The position numbers were made by a program, and so were the translations under genes. A stretch of DNA of 64,000 nucleotides from Microbacterium paulum (GTDB lineage Bacteria > Actinomycetota > Actinomycetes > Actinomycetales > Microbacteriaceae), in NCBI RefSeq assembly GCF_015707995.1, contig NZ_JAAGRY010000007.1:1-64000 (forward strand), read 5' to 3'. This document shows positions 18,235-26,980 of the stretch, in pieces (within the stretch, counting starts at the first letter, position 1; each line of letters starts with the position of its first letter). The notes under the pieces are model-generated. The model was not told where the DNA came from. It worked only from the letters and a program-made list of their open reading frames with translations, and searched no databases.

Positions 18235-19323
18235 GTGCGGCTGCTGTTCGACGTGCGGTACATCCGCACCGACTTCCACGACGGCATCAGCCGGTATTCG
18301 GCGGAGCTCGCTCGCGCCGTGTTCGCCGCCGCGCCCGCACGGGGGGTCGACGTCGTCTTCCTCATCCACGACGAGGCGCAGCGCGCGCTCCTGCCCGCGG
18401 GGGCGCGCACCCTGCTCGTGCACGCGCCTACCTCGGCGCTCGAACCGTTCGCCGCGCTGCGGCTGAACCGCTACCGTCCCGACGCGGTGTTCTCGCCCAT
18501 GCAGACGATCGGCTCGCTCGGCCGTCGCTTCGGGCTCATCCTGACCCTGCACGACACGATCTACTACCGGCACCGCACGCCCCCCCGCGACCTGCCCTGG
18601 TACGTGCGCGTCGGCTGGCGCCTGTTCCACCTCTCCTACGTGCCACAGCGCCTGACCCTCAACGCCGCCGACGTCGTCGCCACCGTGAGCGAGACGAGCG
18701 CCGCCGAGTTCGCCCGCGTGAACCTCACGAAGCGCCCCGTCGTGGTCGTGCCCAACGCGCCGCAGCGGCTCGCCGAGCTCCTCCCCGAGGGGGCCGAGGT
18801 CGTGCCGGGCGCGCAGAACCTCGTCTACATGGGCTCGTTCATGCCCTACAAGAACGTCGAGACGCTCCTCGGCGCCGCGGCCCTCCTGCCGGGGCGCACG
18901 CTGCACCTGCTGTCGCGCATCTCACCCGCCCGCCGCGCCGAGCTCGAGGCGCTGATCGACCCCGCCGGCGCGCGCGTCGTCTTCCACGGCGGGGTGACGG
19001 ATGCCGAGTACGCGGCCCTCCTCGCCGACCACGGCGTCCTGGTCTCCGCCTCGCTCGACGAGGGCTACGGCCTGCCCGTCGCCGAAGCGCTCGAACTCGG
19101 CGTCCCCGCCGTCGTCACCGACATGCCGATCTTCCGCGAGGTCGCCGGCGACGGTGCGCTGTACGCACCCGGGATGGATGCCGAGGCGTTCGCCCGAGGC
19201 ATCCGCGCCCTCGACGACCCCGCTCGCCGCGCCGAGGTGATCGCCGCGGGCACCGCCCACATCGCGCGATTCGACTGGGGCCGGTCGGCGGACGTGCTGC
19301 TCGACGCGCTCGCCGGGATCTGA
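18235..19323 (+). CDS. GT4-family glycosyltransferase
   Basis: A 362-aa GT-B glycosyltransferase starting at GTG 18235, 4 bp after the preceding glycosyltransferase, so the two form an operon. N-terminal features are RLLFDVRYIRTDFHDGISRY and LTLHDTIYYRHR. The C-terminal donor domain has YMGSFMPYKNVETLLGA and SLDEGYGLPVAEALELG with the EX7E glutamates. The arrangement resembles mannosyltransferases of cell-wall or capsule glycan assembly. The acceptor is not known. Confidence 0.85.
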   Translation: MRLLFDVRYIRTDFHDGISRYSAELARAVFAAAPARGVDVVFLIHDEAQRALLPAGARTLLVHAPTSALEPFAALRLNRYRPDAVFSPMQTIGSLGRRFGLILTLHDTIYYRHRTPPRDLPWYVRVGWRLFHLSYVPQRLTLNAADVVATVSETSAAEFARVNLTKRPVVVVPNAPQRLAELLPEGAEVVPGAQNLVYMGSFMPYKNVETLLGAAALLPGRTLHLLSRISPARRAELEALIDPAGARVVFHGGVTDAEYAALLADHGVLVSASLDEGYGLPVAEALELGVPAVVTDMPIFREVAGDGALYAPGMDAEAFARGIRALDDPARRAEVIAAGTAHIARFDWGRSADVLLDALAGI

Positions 19324-19402
19324 GCGGTCCGGCGGTCGCGGTCTCCCACACGCGCGCTTTCTCGAAGCAGGCGCGCGGCGCCCGGCGCCCGGGGAGTCCG
19401 CG

Positions 19403-19870
19403 TCAGAGGTACGAGGTGAGGGCGTAGAGGAGCCCGGTGAGCGCGCTCGCGATGAGGGCGACTCCGACGCCGATGCCGATGCCCGCCGGCAGCGGGGCGT
19501 CGCGGCGCGAGAGCAGGCCGCAGACGAGTGCGGCGACGCCGAGCACCAGCCCCACGATCCCGAGGGCGGCGCTGATCATCGTGTAGACGGCGTAGCCGCC
19601 GCTGGCGACCACGGTGCGCAGCACGAAGGGCTGGAAGAGGTTGCCGACGAGCGGGAGCGCCCCGAGGATCACCGCGGTGAGGGCAAGCCCGCGTCGCGAG
19701 CCGTTCGCTGCGGATGCCTGCGGCGCGGGCGACCAGCCCGCCGGTGCGGACGGATTCGGCGCGTACGGATTCGGCGCGTACTGCGGCGGGGTGTAGTAGG
19801 CCGGTGGTGCGGCGGCGGCCGTAGGCGGAGTGTCGGGCGTCGAAGCGGCGGACGGGTCGGGCGTCGACAT
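19403..19870 (-). CDS. Proline-rich N-terminus membrane protein
   Basis: A 155-aa protein. Its first 65 residues are Ala/Pro/Tyr/Asn-rich (YAPNPYAPNPSAPAGW) and look disordered. Three hydrophobic segments follow (around LALTAVILGALPLVG, MISAALGIVGLVLGVAALV and IGVGVALIASALTGLLYAL). The architecture is common for DUF4190-like actinobacterial membrane proteins, but the family is not certain. ATG 19870 is chosen because GAGGAGG lies 5-6 nt upstream; an in-frame ATG 18 nt earlier lacks this. Confidence 0.75.
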   Translation of the reverse strand: MSTPDPSAASTPDTPPTAAAAPPAYYTPPQYAPNPYAPNPSAPAGWSPAPQASAANGSRRGLALTAVILGALPLVGNLFQPFVLRTVVASGGYAVYTMISAALGIVGLVLGVAALVCGLLSRRDAPLPAGIGIGVGVALIASALTGLLYALTSYL

Positions 19871-19930
19871 GGCGGCCTCCTCTGGCACGGGCCTCCACTC
19901 TCGGTGTCACCACCGACCGAGCGAGGGGCG

Positions 19931-20047
19931 TCAGGGCAGGCGCGTGCGATCGGTCGGGGTGCGACGGTAGCCGTCGACGTGCACGGTGCGGAAGGTGGCG
20001 GCGATCGCGATCGCCGAGATCAGCGTGAGGAGAGTGAGAAGGATCAT
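19931..20047 (-). CDS. Small membrane protein, 38 aa
   Basis: A short open frame MILLTLLTLISAIAIAATF, then a basic tail VDGYRRTPTDRTRLP. One membrane segment followed by Arg/Thr-rich cytoplasmic residues is typical of small actinobacterial membrane proteins. It is divergent from the GlxA-like regulator with 71 bp between starts. No ribosome binding site is obvious. Coding bias in the tail is good, but evidence is modest. Confidence 0.5.
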   Translation of the reverse strand: MILLTLLTLISAIAIAATFRTVHVDGYRRTPTDRTRLP

Positions 20048-20076
20048 GGCAGGAACGCTATGCACGTATCCAAACC

Positions 20077-20111
20077 GCCACTAGTGGCAGAAAAGCCGCC
20101 CCTAGTAGTAT
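20077..20111 (+). promoter_or_regulatory. Palindrome and -10 box before the GlxA-like regulator
   Basis: The 12-bp perfect palindrome GCCACTAGTGGC (20077-20088) lies 18 bp before TAGTAT (20106-20111). TAGTAT is 7 nt before the regulator ATG, implying a leaderless transcript. The palindrome covers the -35 position and may be an operator for the regulator itself or another factor. Confidence 0.5.
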
Positions 20112-20118
20112 TCCTGCC

Positions 20119-21105
20119 ATGAAGACTGTCGCGTGCGTCGTCCTGCCCGGGTTCGCTCCGTTCGAGTTCGGCGTCGCCTGCGAGGCGTTCGGACTCGACC
20201 GCTCCGACGACGGCATCCCGAACTTCGACTTCCGCGTCGTGACACCCACACCGGGCGTCGTGCCTTCGAAGATCGGCTTCTCGATCAACGTCGACGCCGA
20301 TCTCTCCTTCGCCTACGAGGCCGACCTCGTCGTGATCTCGCCGATCCCGCACGAGTACTGGGACGACGTGGACGAGCGCGTGCTCGACCTCGTCCGGCAC
20401 GCCGTCGCGCGGGATGCCTGGGTGCTGAGCGTCTGCAGCGGGTCGTTCGTCCTCGCGGCGGCGGGCGTTCTCGACGGTCGCCGCGCCACGACGCACTGGA
20501 TGTACGCCGAGAAGATGGCAAGCCTTTACCCCGAGATCGACGTCGACCCGAACGTGCTCTACGTGCAGGATGCCCGCATCATCACGAGCGCCGGCACCGC
20601 CGCGGGGCTCGACGCCTGTCTGCACCTCCTGCGCATCGAGCTCGGCGCGGAGATGACGAACACCATCGCCCGGCGCATGGTCGTGCCGCCGCAGCGCGAC
20701 GGCGGCCAGGCGCAGTTCATCGCCAAGCCGCTGCCCGAGTCCACCTCGATGTCGCTCACGCCGGTGACGGAGTGGATCGTCGAGAACCTCACCCTCGACC
20801 TCTCGGTCGATCAGCTCGCCGCCCGCGCGCACATGTCGCCGCGCACCTTCGCGCGCCGGTTCAAGGCCGACTACGGCACGACCCCCGCGGCGTGGCTCGC
20901 CCGGCAGCGGATCATCCACGCGCAGCGCCTGCTCGAGCAGACCGAACTGGGCCTCGACGCCGTCGCCTTCGAGAGCGGCTTCGGCTCGGCGGCGGTGCTG
21001 CGCCAGAACTTCACCCGGATGCTGGGGCTGAGCCCCACCGCGTACCGGGCACGCTTCACCTGCACGGCTGCGGCACCGGCGGAGCTGGAGGCGATCGCGT
21101 CCTGA
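20119..21105 (+). CDS. GlxA-family AraC-type regulator with DJ-1/PfpI domain
   Basis: A 328-aa regulator. Residues 1-190 form a DJ-1/PfpI-like domain with the nucleophile-elbow cysteine at C106 in VLSVCSGSFVLAAAG. Residues about 225-320 hold two AraC helix-turn-helix motifs (LAARAHMSPRTFARRFKADY and DAVAFESGFGSAAVLRQNF). GlxA-like proteins often respond to amines, carnitine or other small nitrogen compounds; no such catabolic gene is adjacent, so the effector is unknown. Confidence 0.9.
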   Translation: MKTVACVVLPGFAPFEFGVACEAFGLDRSDDGIPNFDFRVVTPTPGVVPSKIGFSINVDADLSFAYEADLVVISPIPHEYWDDVDERVLDLVRHAVARDAWVLSVCSGSFVLAAAGVLDGRRATTHWMYAEKMASLYPEIDVDPNVLYVQDARIITSAGTAAGLDACLHLLRIELGAEMTNTIARRMVVPPQRDGGQAQFIAKPLPESTSMSLTPVTEWIVENLTLDLSVDQLAARAHMSPRTFARRFKADYGTTPAAWLARQRIIHAQRLLEQTELGLDAVAFESGFGSAAVLRQNFTRMLGLSPTAYRARFTCTAAAPAELEAIAS

Positions 21106-21115
21106 GGGGGAGGCG

Positions 21116-21670
21116 TCAGGCCGGGCGGATCGTGCGCGCCAGCTCGTCGACGACCGGGTCGAGAGCCTCTGCGAGGGGCAGATCGGAGCTGGCCGTCAGG
21201 ACGACGATGTCGCGCTCAGCGGTGCGCCACACCCAGTTGGTGGCCCGGACTATCCTGTCGGCCTCGGTGCGCACCCACCGGGTGGACTTCACGCCCGCAC
21301 CGAGATGCTCCGAGTCGAACGGCACGACCTCGGCCTCGCGCACAGCGGGTTCCTGGTTCTCGTGTGTCAGATCGATCAGTGCGACGTCGTCGCGACGCGG
21401 CATGTCGTAGACGTCGACGATCGCGTGCGGTGCGGTGATGTTCGGCAGATGCACGAAGCGGATCGTCCCCGACCGGTTGCCGCGCACCGCGCCGATGAGG
21501 TACGCCCGCAGCCACTCGACGAGCTCTGCCGGCGCGGCCGTGCCTCCTTCTCCACCGAAAGCGCGCGCGACGGCATCCGCCCACTGCTCTTCGTCGCCGA
21601 ACGACTCCCAGGGGAAGACGTTCGGCACGTAGACCCACCGGTCCAGGTCGTAGTCCATGTCGATGGCCAT
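21116..21670 (-). CDS. Unknown protein, last gene of type VII-like cassette
   Basis: A 184-aa soluble protein of unknown family with no signal peptide and no membrane segment. It starts DYDLDRWVYVPNVFPWESFG; its C-terminal half has an R-W-V...TNWVWRTAERDIVVLTAS pattern followed by a closing helix (LDPVVDELARTI). The same order (Trp-rich strand, then a terminal helix after D/E-L residues) is seen in the gene just upstream, so both may share a Mog1/PsbP-like fold; this is speculation. ATG 21670 lies 10 bp after the previous stop with GAGAGGA before it. Confidence 0.75.
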   Translation of the reverse strand: MAIDMDYDLDRWVYVPNVFPWESFGDEEQWADAVARAFGGEGGTAAPAELVEWLRAYLIGAVRGNRSGTIRFVHLPNITAPHAIVDVYDMPRRDDVALIDLTHENQEPAVREAEVVPFDSEHLGAGVKSTRWVRTEADRIVRATNWVWRTAERDIVVLTASSDLPLAEALDPVVDELARTIRPA

Positions 21671-21680
21671 GCGGTTCCTC

Positions 21681-22250
21681 TCAGTCCCAGCGGAGCGTGC
21701 GCAGCAGGAGATCGCCGAGCTCGGCGAGGGCGTCGACGATCGGCGCGAGCTCCGGATCGACCGTCCCGCTGATCGTGCAGACGGCCAGCAGCTGCCGCTC
21801 GGCATCCGGGATCGACCACCGGAAGCGCATCCTCAGCAGCGGCGCCATCTCGTCGGCGGTCGCGGGCGCGGTGAATCTCTCGGTGGCGCGGACGGCCTCG
21901 CCCGCCGTCGTCGTCACGATCTCGGTGGACTCGGATGCCGAGGACTCCGGGTCAGCGGCGCCCGGTGCCGGGGCGGTGCTGATGGCGATCGCCAGCGACA
22001 CCGGTGCGCGCCACGGCACTCCCATCGGCACGACGAGGTCGAGCACGCCGGCCTCGCGCGCGCTGCGGGCGGAGGCGACGAGCTGAGCGGCGGTTCTCTC
22101 GATCTGCGGGCCATAGCTGTCACGCGGAAGGTCGCGATAGTGGCGACGGACGAGGTCGGCGATCTCGTCGTCGGTCGAGTGCGCCACCGGGATGAGCAGG
22201 AACCCCGGCGGCAGCACGAGCCGGTAGCGTGGCGGCGCGATCTCGTTCAC
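21681..22250 (-). CDS. Unknown protein, fourth gene of type VII-like cassette
   Basis: A 189-aa soluble protein, no recognised domain. It begins IAPPRYRLVLPPGFLLIPVA, has a helical middle (IERTAAQLVASARSAREAGV) and ends with FRWSIPDAERQLLAVCTISG and a final helix around IVDALAELGDLLLRTLRW. The start is GTG 22250, 8 bp after the membrane-protein stop, with AAGGA 5 nt upstream. It could be a chaperone or immunity partner of the secreted-type protein in the operon; nothing in the sequence proves this. Confidence 0.75.
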   Translation of the reverse strand: MNEIAPPRYRLVLPPGFLLIPVAHSTDDEIADLVRRHYRDLPRDSYGPQIERTAAQLVASARSAREAGVLDLVVPMGVPWRAPVSLAIAISTAPAPGAADPESSASESTEIVTTTAGEAVRATERFTAPATADEMAPLLRMRFRWSIPDAERQLLAVCTISGTVDPELAPIVDALAELGDLLLRTLRWD

Positions 22251-22258
22251 GGTTTCCT

Positions 22259-22852
22259 TCACTGTCGTGGCGGACGGCGCTGCATCCGGTTGCGATTCCA
22301 GTCCCACGGGCGGCGCGGGGCGCGACGCACGATCTCCTTCGGCGGCACCACCGTACCGTCGTCGTCTATGTACTCCCGCCACGTTCGCGGCAGCAGGCGC
22401 ATTCCGCTCAGCAGCATGCGTGCGACGGTGACGAGGATCAGGAAGAACTGGATGAACACGAGGTTGTCGACCCCGAAGAAGTTGACACGACCCTGGTGGG
22501 CTTCCGCCGCCGCGGCGGCTGCGGCGATGTAGAGCGTCGTGCTGAAGGTCAGCACGAGCACCGTCAGAAGTGTGCTCCGCGTCGTTGCCCGCGGACCCCG
22601 CAGTGGCAGCGGTAGCGAACCCACGGCCAACACCACGAGCAGCAGGGTCATGGGGTAGGCCGCCCACCACGGCGGCATGAAGGCGGGAAAGCTGTCGGGC
22701 ACGGCGCCGTTGCTCACGAACGAACCGGTCACGAGCTGTCCCACCAACAGTCCGATCGTCGGGAAGGCGCCGAAGATGATCCAGAGGATGGTGGCGAGGA
22801 ACAGTCCGTCCCCGAAGCGGGCCTCCCACGCCACGCGGCGCTCAAGCGTCAC
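22259..22852 (-). CDS. Four-TM membrane protein of type VII-like cassette
   Basis: A 197-aa membrane protein with hydrophobic segments near residues 17-40, 64-82, 94-115 and 130-149, and a basic, Arg/Pro-rich C-terminal tail ([14 protein letters not shown]). Its start is GTG 22852, whose GTGA overlaps the stop of the preceding gene, so translation is coupled. Family unknown. Its position between the helical secreted-type protein and two soluble unknowns suggests a membrane partner or immunity role. Confidence 0.78.
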   Translation of the reverse strand: MTLERRVAWEARFGDGLFLATILWIIFGAFPTIGLLVGQLVTGSFVSNGAVPDSFPAFMPPWWAAYPMTLLLVVLAVGSLPLPLRGPRATTRSTLLTVLVLTFSTTLYIAAAAAAAEAHQGRVNFFGVDNLVFIQFFLILVTVARMLLSGMRLLPRTWREYIDDDGTVVPPKEIVRRAPRRPWDWNRNRMQRRPPRQ

Positions 22853-24255
22853 GGGGTGGAGGCGGAGCGCCAGTCCGCTCCCATCGGCGCCTCGAAGAGC
22901 CCGGGAACGAATCCGTACACCTCGTTGAGGCCGGTCGTGAGGGTGCCCAGCGGTGTCTGGACTCCGGTCTGGTCCTGAACCCAGTTCATCAGCTGGTCAC
23001 TGCGGTTGATCCCGATTCCGACCATGTTGTAGGCGTCGAGCGACGAGCCGATCTTGCCCATCGTCCCCACGACGTTCTTCAGGCTGTCGACGCCGCTCGT
23101 CACGAGGTTGTCGATGGCGCCTCCGGCGCCGAGCCGCGCCTGCGACGCGATCTGGTCGAACTCGGAGATGATGATGCTGTCCGACTCGCGGATGCCCTTG
23201 ATCGCATCGTCGCCCCAGTGCGTGACGACCTGTGCGAGGTTCGGCCGTGCCGACAGGACGCTCGCGCTCTCTTCGGCCACCATCCGCATCGGCTGACGGA
23301 TCGAGCCGACCAGGCCCCGATCGAGCAGATTGCCGATGACCTGGCGTGCGCCGTTGCCCCAGACCATCCCGGGGCTGCGCACCGCGAGCGTGGCCGCGCG
23401 ACCGCCGCGCAGGGCGACCGTGCCGAGTTTGATGCCGGCCAGCGCAGCGCTTCCCACGCCGAAGGTCAGCACGCCGATGGCGTCCAGCGCGAAATCGAAC
23501 CACGACCCGTCGCCCGACGAGGCCAGCAGGAAGCTGAGCCCCATCGACAGGACGGCGAGCCCCAGGGCGATGGGCGCGAGCACGGGGAAGAAGATCGACA
23601 GCACGCCGACGATGGCGGTGACGACCGTGAGGATGTCCTTGACGACCTTCAGCCACTCCGCGTTCTGGTTCACCCAGTCCAGGACGTTGTCCCACCACGA
23701 GTCGTTGAGCGAATCGCTGGACACCGTCTGGGAGATGGTGGATGCCGCGGTGTCGCCGGCCTGCTGCACACGCTGGACCGCGGCATCGTAGGCGGCCTGC
23801 GCCTGGGAGAGGTCCGTCGCCGCCGACGTGCTCATCGACGAGTAGCGTCGCGCGGCATCCGTCGCCTCGGCGAGCTCATTGGGGTCGACGGTCTGCTGCG
23901 TCGCCTGACGGGCCTCCGTCAGGTTGCGCTGCGCGTAGGTGTGGCGACGCTGGGCGTCGTCGTGCGCGGCGATCGCGGATGCCGCTTGCTGCTGCGCCTG
24001 CTCGAGCTCGTTCGCGAAGACGGCGAGCGCGGAGCCGGCCACTTCGTAGCGCTCCCGGATGCGGGAGAGGAAGGTCTTCGTGTCGCCGATCGTCCCGGCC
24101 AGGGCCTCGACGGCTTCGCTCGTCTCCTGCTGCGACGCACTGATGACCGCCTGCAGCATGTCGACCGCTTCCGATACCGCGCGGGCCGTGGAACTGTATC
24201 GCGAGGCGTGCCCGCGGATGCCGGCGACATCGCCGCCGATGGGTGCCATGCTCAT
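22849..24255 (-). CDS. Putative type VII secretion-associated helical/transmembrane protein
   Basis: A 468-aa protein. Residues 1-180 are almost entirely helical and Ala/Gln-rich with coiled-coil character (ELEQAQQQAASAIAAHDDAQ), like the N-terminal domains of LXG/WXG-type effectors. Hydrophobic segments follow at about 205-246 and 254-275. A roughly 190-aa C-terminal region has no toxin motif that I recognise. ATG 24255 overlaps the stop of the WXG100-like gene by ATGA. No EccC or other ESX machinery is in the window. A secreted effector, a membrane-spanning toxin carrier or an envelope scaffold are all possible. Confidence 0.72.
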   Translation of the reverse strand: MSMAPIGGDVAGIRGHASRYSSTARAVSEAVDMLQAVISASQQETSEAVEALAGTIGDTKTFLSRIRERYEVAGSALAVFANELEQAQQQAASAIAAHDDAQRRHTYAQRNLTEARQATQQTVDPNELAEATDAARRYSSMSTSAATDLSQAQAAYDAAVQRVQQAGDTAASTISQTVSSDSLNDSWWDNVLDWVNQNAEWLKVVKDILTVVTAIVGVLSIFFPVLAPIALGLAVLSMGLSFLLASSGDGSWFDFALDAIGVLTFGVGSAALAGIKLGTVALRGGRAATLAVRSPGMVWGNGARQVIGNLLDRGLVGSIRQPMRMVAEESASVLSARPNLAQVVTHWGDDAIKGIRESDSIIISEFDQIASQARLGAGGAIDNLVTSGVDSLKNVVGTMGKIGSSLDAYNMVGIGINRSDQLMNWVQDQTGVQTPLGTLTTGLNEVYGFVPGLFEAPMGADWRSASTP

Positions 24256-24545
24256 CCGTTGCTTCCCTCCTTGAGCTTGTCGGCCAGCTGGCCGTCGACG
24301 CCTTCGAAGGCATCGGCGGCGCCGTCGGCGCGCTTCTGCAGCTGGTCCACGCGATCCGCGAGGTCTTTGCGTCGCCGGTCCCACCCCGAGGTGAACTCGT
24401 CCACGGCGGAGGCGAGCCCGGCGTGCGGGATCATCCCCGCCAGGTCGCGCGCGTCGCCATCCCCGGCGGTGAGGGTGCCGTGGACGGTCGCGAGCTGGTT
24501 CGCGAGGTTTCGGAGGTTCTCCGTATTGACGACGAGATCGGCCAC
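24252..24545 (-). CDS. WXG100/ESX-like small helical protein
   Basis: A 97-aa protein predicted as a helical hairpin: helix one NTENLRNLANQLATVHG, a turn around residues 28-40, and helix two containing SGWDRRRKDLADRVDQLQKR with Trp55 where ESAT-6-like proteins carry the W of WXG. The size and pattern fit the small partners encoded ahead of type VII secreted proteins. It begins at GTG 24545 with TAGAGT (24552-24557) 6 nt before, so it heads a leaderless five-gene operon. The exact WXG triplet is not present, hence the moderate family confidence. Confidence 0.75.
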   Translation of the reverse strand: MADLVVNTENLRNLANQLATVHGTLTAGDGDARDLAGMIPHAGLASAVDEFTSGWDRRRKDLADRVDQLQKRADGAADAFEGVDGQLADKLKEGSNG

Positions 24546-24608
24546 GTTGTCACTCTAGGTGAGCCCCGGGACGGTCGCGATGGGGAGGACTGCCCATCGC
24601 CGCGAGGC

Positions 24609-24656
24609 TTGCCGCCGGTGCCATACTTTGATAAAGTTGAGTCCAGATGGCTCAAG
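24609..24656 (+). promoter_or_regulatory. clpB promoter and HAIR operator
   Basis: GTTGAGT-N7-GCTCAAG (24636-24656) is a HAIR site. A possible promoter is TTGCCG (24609-24614), 17-nt spacer, TAAAGT (24632-24637), with the operator overlapping the end of the -10 box. The site lies 41 bp before the clpB start and mirrors the dnaK control region. Confidence 0.75.
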
Positions 24657-24697
24657 TTTGAGCCTCGCAGATTTCTCGCCAGTTTCAAGGAGACACG

Positions 24698-26926
24698 ATG
24701 AACGCACAACCCCAGCCGGGCCAAGAGGAGCAGCAGAGCGCCCTCGAGCAGTTCGGCATCAATCTCACCGAGCGGGCCCGGCAGGGAAAGCTCGACCCGG
24801 TCATCGGTCGCGACAGCGAGATCCGCCGCGTCAGCCAGGTGCTCACCCGCCGCACGAAGAACAATCCCGTGCTCATCGGCGAGCCCGGCGTCGGCAAGAC
24901 GGCGGTCGTCGAGGGCCTCGCCCAGCGCATCGTCGCGGGCGATGTCGCCGAGTCGCTCAAGGACAAGGAGCTCGTCTCGCTCGACATCTCCGCCCTGGTC
25001 GCGGGCGCAATGTACCGCGGCCAGTTCGAAGAGCGCCTGAAGAGCGTGCTCAAGGAGATCACCGAGTCCGACGGGCGGATCATCACCTTCATCGACGAGC
25101 TGCACGTGCTCATGGGCGCCGGCGGCGGCGAGGGATCGGTCGCGGCCTCCAACATGCTCAAGCCGATGCTCGCGCGCGGCGAGCTGCGCCTGATCGGCGC
25201 GACGACGCTCGACGAGTACCGCGAGTTCATCGAGAAGGATGCCGCGCTCGAGCGCCGCTTCCAGCCGGTGTACGTCGGCGAGCCGAGCGTCGAGGACACC
25301 ATCGCGATCCTCCGCGGCCTCAAGGAACGCTACGAGGCGCACCACAAGGTCGCCATCTCCGACGGGGCGCTCGTGGCCGCGGCATCCCTGTCGAACCGCT
25401 ACATCCCGAGCCGGCAGCTGCCCGACAAGGCCATCGACCTGATCGACGAGGCCGCGTCGCGCCTGCGCATGGAGATCGACTCGGCCCCGCTCGAGATCGA
25501 TGAGCTGCGCCGCCACGTAGACCGGCTGAAGCTCGAAGAGCTCGCCCTCAAGAAGGAGAAGGATGCCGCGGCGAAGGAGCGTCTCGCGGCGCTCCGCGAG
25601 ACGCTGAAGGTCGAGCAGAAGAAGCTCGACGAGCTGCAGGCGCGGTGGGAGCGCGAGCGTGCGTCGCTCAACGCGGTCGGCGAGCTGAAGACGAAGCTCG
25701 ACCAGGCCCGCAGCGAGGCCGAGCGCGCGCAGCGCGAGGGCAACCTCGAGAAGGCGTCGCGCCTGTACTACGCCGAGATCCCCGCGCTCGAGCGGCAGGT
25801 CGCCGAAGCCGAGCACGCCGAGGCCGCCGACGGCGAGCGGATGGTGAACGAGCAGGTCACCGACGAGGACATCGCCGCCGTGATCGCCGCGTGGACAGGC
25901 ATCCCGGTCGGAAAGCTGCTGCAGGGCGAGAGCGAGAAGCTCGTACACCTCGAGTCGGAGCTCGGCAAGCGCCTCATCGGGCAGAAGGACGCGGTCAAGG
26001 CCGTCAGCGACGCCGTACGCCGCTCGCGCGCCGGCATCAGCGACCCGAACCGCCCGCTCGGCTCGTTCCTGTTCCTCGGCCCGACCGGCGTCGGCAAGAC
26101 CGAGCTCGCGAAAGCGCTCGCCGAATTCCTCTTCGACGACGAGCGCGCCATGGTGCGCATCGACATGTCGGAGTACGGCGAGAAGCACTCCGTCGCGCGT
26201 CTGGTCGGTGCCCCTCCCGGGTACATCGGCTACGAGCAGGGCGGGCAGCTCACCGAGGCCGTGCGCCGGCGCCCCTACTCGGTGGTGCTCCTCGACGAGG
26301 TCGAGAAGGCGCACCCCGAAGTCTTCGACATCCTGCTGCAGGTGCTCGACGACGGCCGCCTCACCGACGGTCAGGGCCGCACCGTCGACTTCACCAATAC
26401 GATCCTGATCCTGACGTCGAACCTCGGCTCGCCGATCCTCATCGACCCGACGCTGACGGTCGAGCAGAAGCGCGAGCAGGTCATGGCGCTCGTGCGTACC
26501 GCGTTCCGCCCCGAGTTCCTCAACCGGCTCGATGACATCGTGATGTTCACGGCGCTGAGCGAGGACGACCTCGCGCAGATCGTGGAGCTCTCGGTCGACG
26601 CCCTGCAGCGCCGGCTGAAGGACCGTCGCCTGACCCTCGCGGTCACCCCCGACGCGCGCGCCTGGCTCGCCGAGCGCGGGTACGACCCCATCTTCGGGGC
26701 GCGGCCGCTGCGCCGGCTCATCCAGTCGGAGATCCAGGACCGCCTCGCCATGGCGCTCCTGTCGGGCGGCGTGCACGACGGCGACATCGTGCGGGTAGAC
26801 GTCGCCGCCGACGGCTCGGGCCTCGTGCTGACCTCGGCCGGCGCGGCGCCCGACGAGCGGGCGGATGCCTCGGCATCCGGCGCCTCCGACGCCGACGTCA
26901 TCGAAGGCGACCTGCTCGACGACTGA
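24698..26926 (+). CDS. clpB: Disaggregase ClpB lacking the N-terminal domain
   Basis: A 742-aa AAA+ disaggregase that works with DnaK. Walker A of the first ATPase ring, GEPGVGKT, is at residues 61-68 (near 206 in E. coli ClpB). The middle coiled coil follows ([20 protein letters not shown] onward), then the second Walker A GPTGVGKT at about 461-468. Sensor and arginine-finger regions are intact ([12 protein letters not shown]). The roughly 145-residue substrate-binding N-domain is absent. ATG 24698 follows AAGGAGACACG and a HAIR operator lies just upstream, so the short start is real. It probably works as an N-domainless disaggregase under HspR control. Confidence 0.95.
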   Translation: MNAQPQPGQEEQQSALEQFGINLTERARQGKLDPVIGRDSEIRRVSQVLTRRTKNNPVLIGEPGVGKTAVVEGLAQRIVAGDVAESLKDKELVSLDISALVAGAMYRGQFEERLKSVLKEITESDGRIITFIDELHVLMGAGGGEGSVAASNMLKPMLARGELRLIGATTLDEYREFIEKDAALERRFQPVYVGEPSVEDTIAILRGLKERYEAHHKVAISDGALVAAASLSNRYIPSRQLPDKAIDLIDEAASRLRMEIDSAPLEIDELRRHVDRLKLEELALKKEKDAAAKERLAALRETLKVEQKKLDELQARWERERASLNAVGELKTKLDQARSEAERAQREGNLEKASRLYYAEIPALERQVAEAEHAEAADGERMVNEQVTDEDIAAVIAAWTGIPVGKLLQGESEKLVHLESELGKRLIGQKDAVKAVSDAVRRSRAGISDPNRPLGSFLFLGPTGVGKTELAKALAEFLFDDERAMVRIDMSEYGEKHSVARLVGAPPGYIGYEQGGQLTEAVRRRPYSVVLLDEVEKAHPEVFDILLQVLDDGRLTDGQGRTVDFTNTILILTSNLGSPILIDPTLTVEQKREQVMALVRTAFRPEFLNRLDDIVMFTALSEDDLAQIVELSVDALQRRLKDRRLTLAVTPDARAWLAERGYDPIFGARPLRRLIQSEIQDRLAMALLSGGVHDGDIVRVDVAADGSGLVLTSAGAAPDERADASASGASDADVIEGDLLDD

Positions 26927-26943
26927 GGTTCCAGCCGAATGCA

Positions 26944-26976
26944 CTGCGGCGCTCGCGAAAGCGAGCGCCGCAGTTT
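26944..26976. terminator. Rho-independent terminator after clpB
   Basis: A perfect 13-bp stem CTGCGGCGCTCGC, GAAA tetraloop, GCGAGCGCCGCAG, then TTT. It begins 18 bp after the clpB stop and lies between convergent genes, so it may also serve the nitroreductase gene ending at 26981. Confidence 0.85.
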
Positions 26977-26980
26977 CGAC

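Noticed and set aside
24431-26944. An 837-codon minus-strand open frame opposite clpB
   Set aside because: The plus strand encodes complete ClpB motifs; long antisense frames are expected at this GC and the translation is low-complexity Arg/Asp/Glu/Leu.
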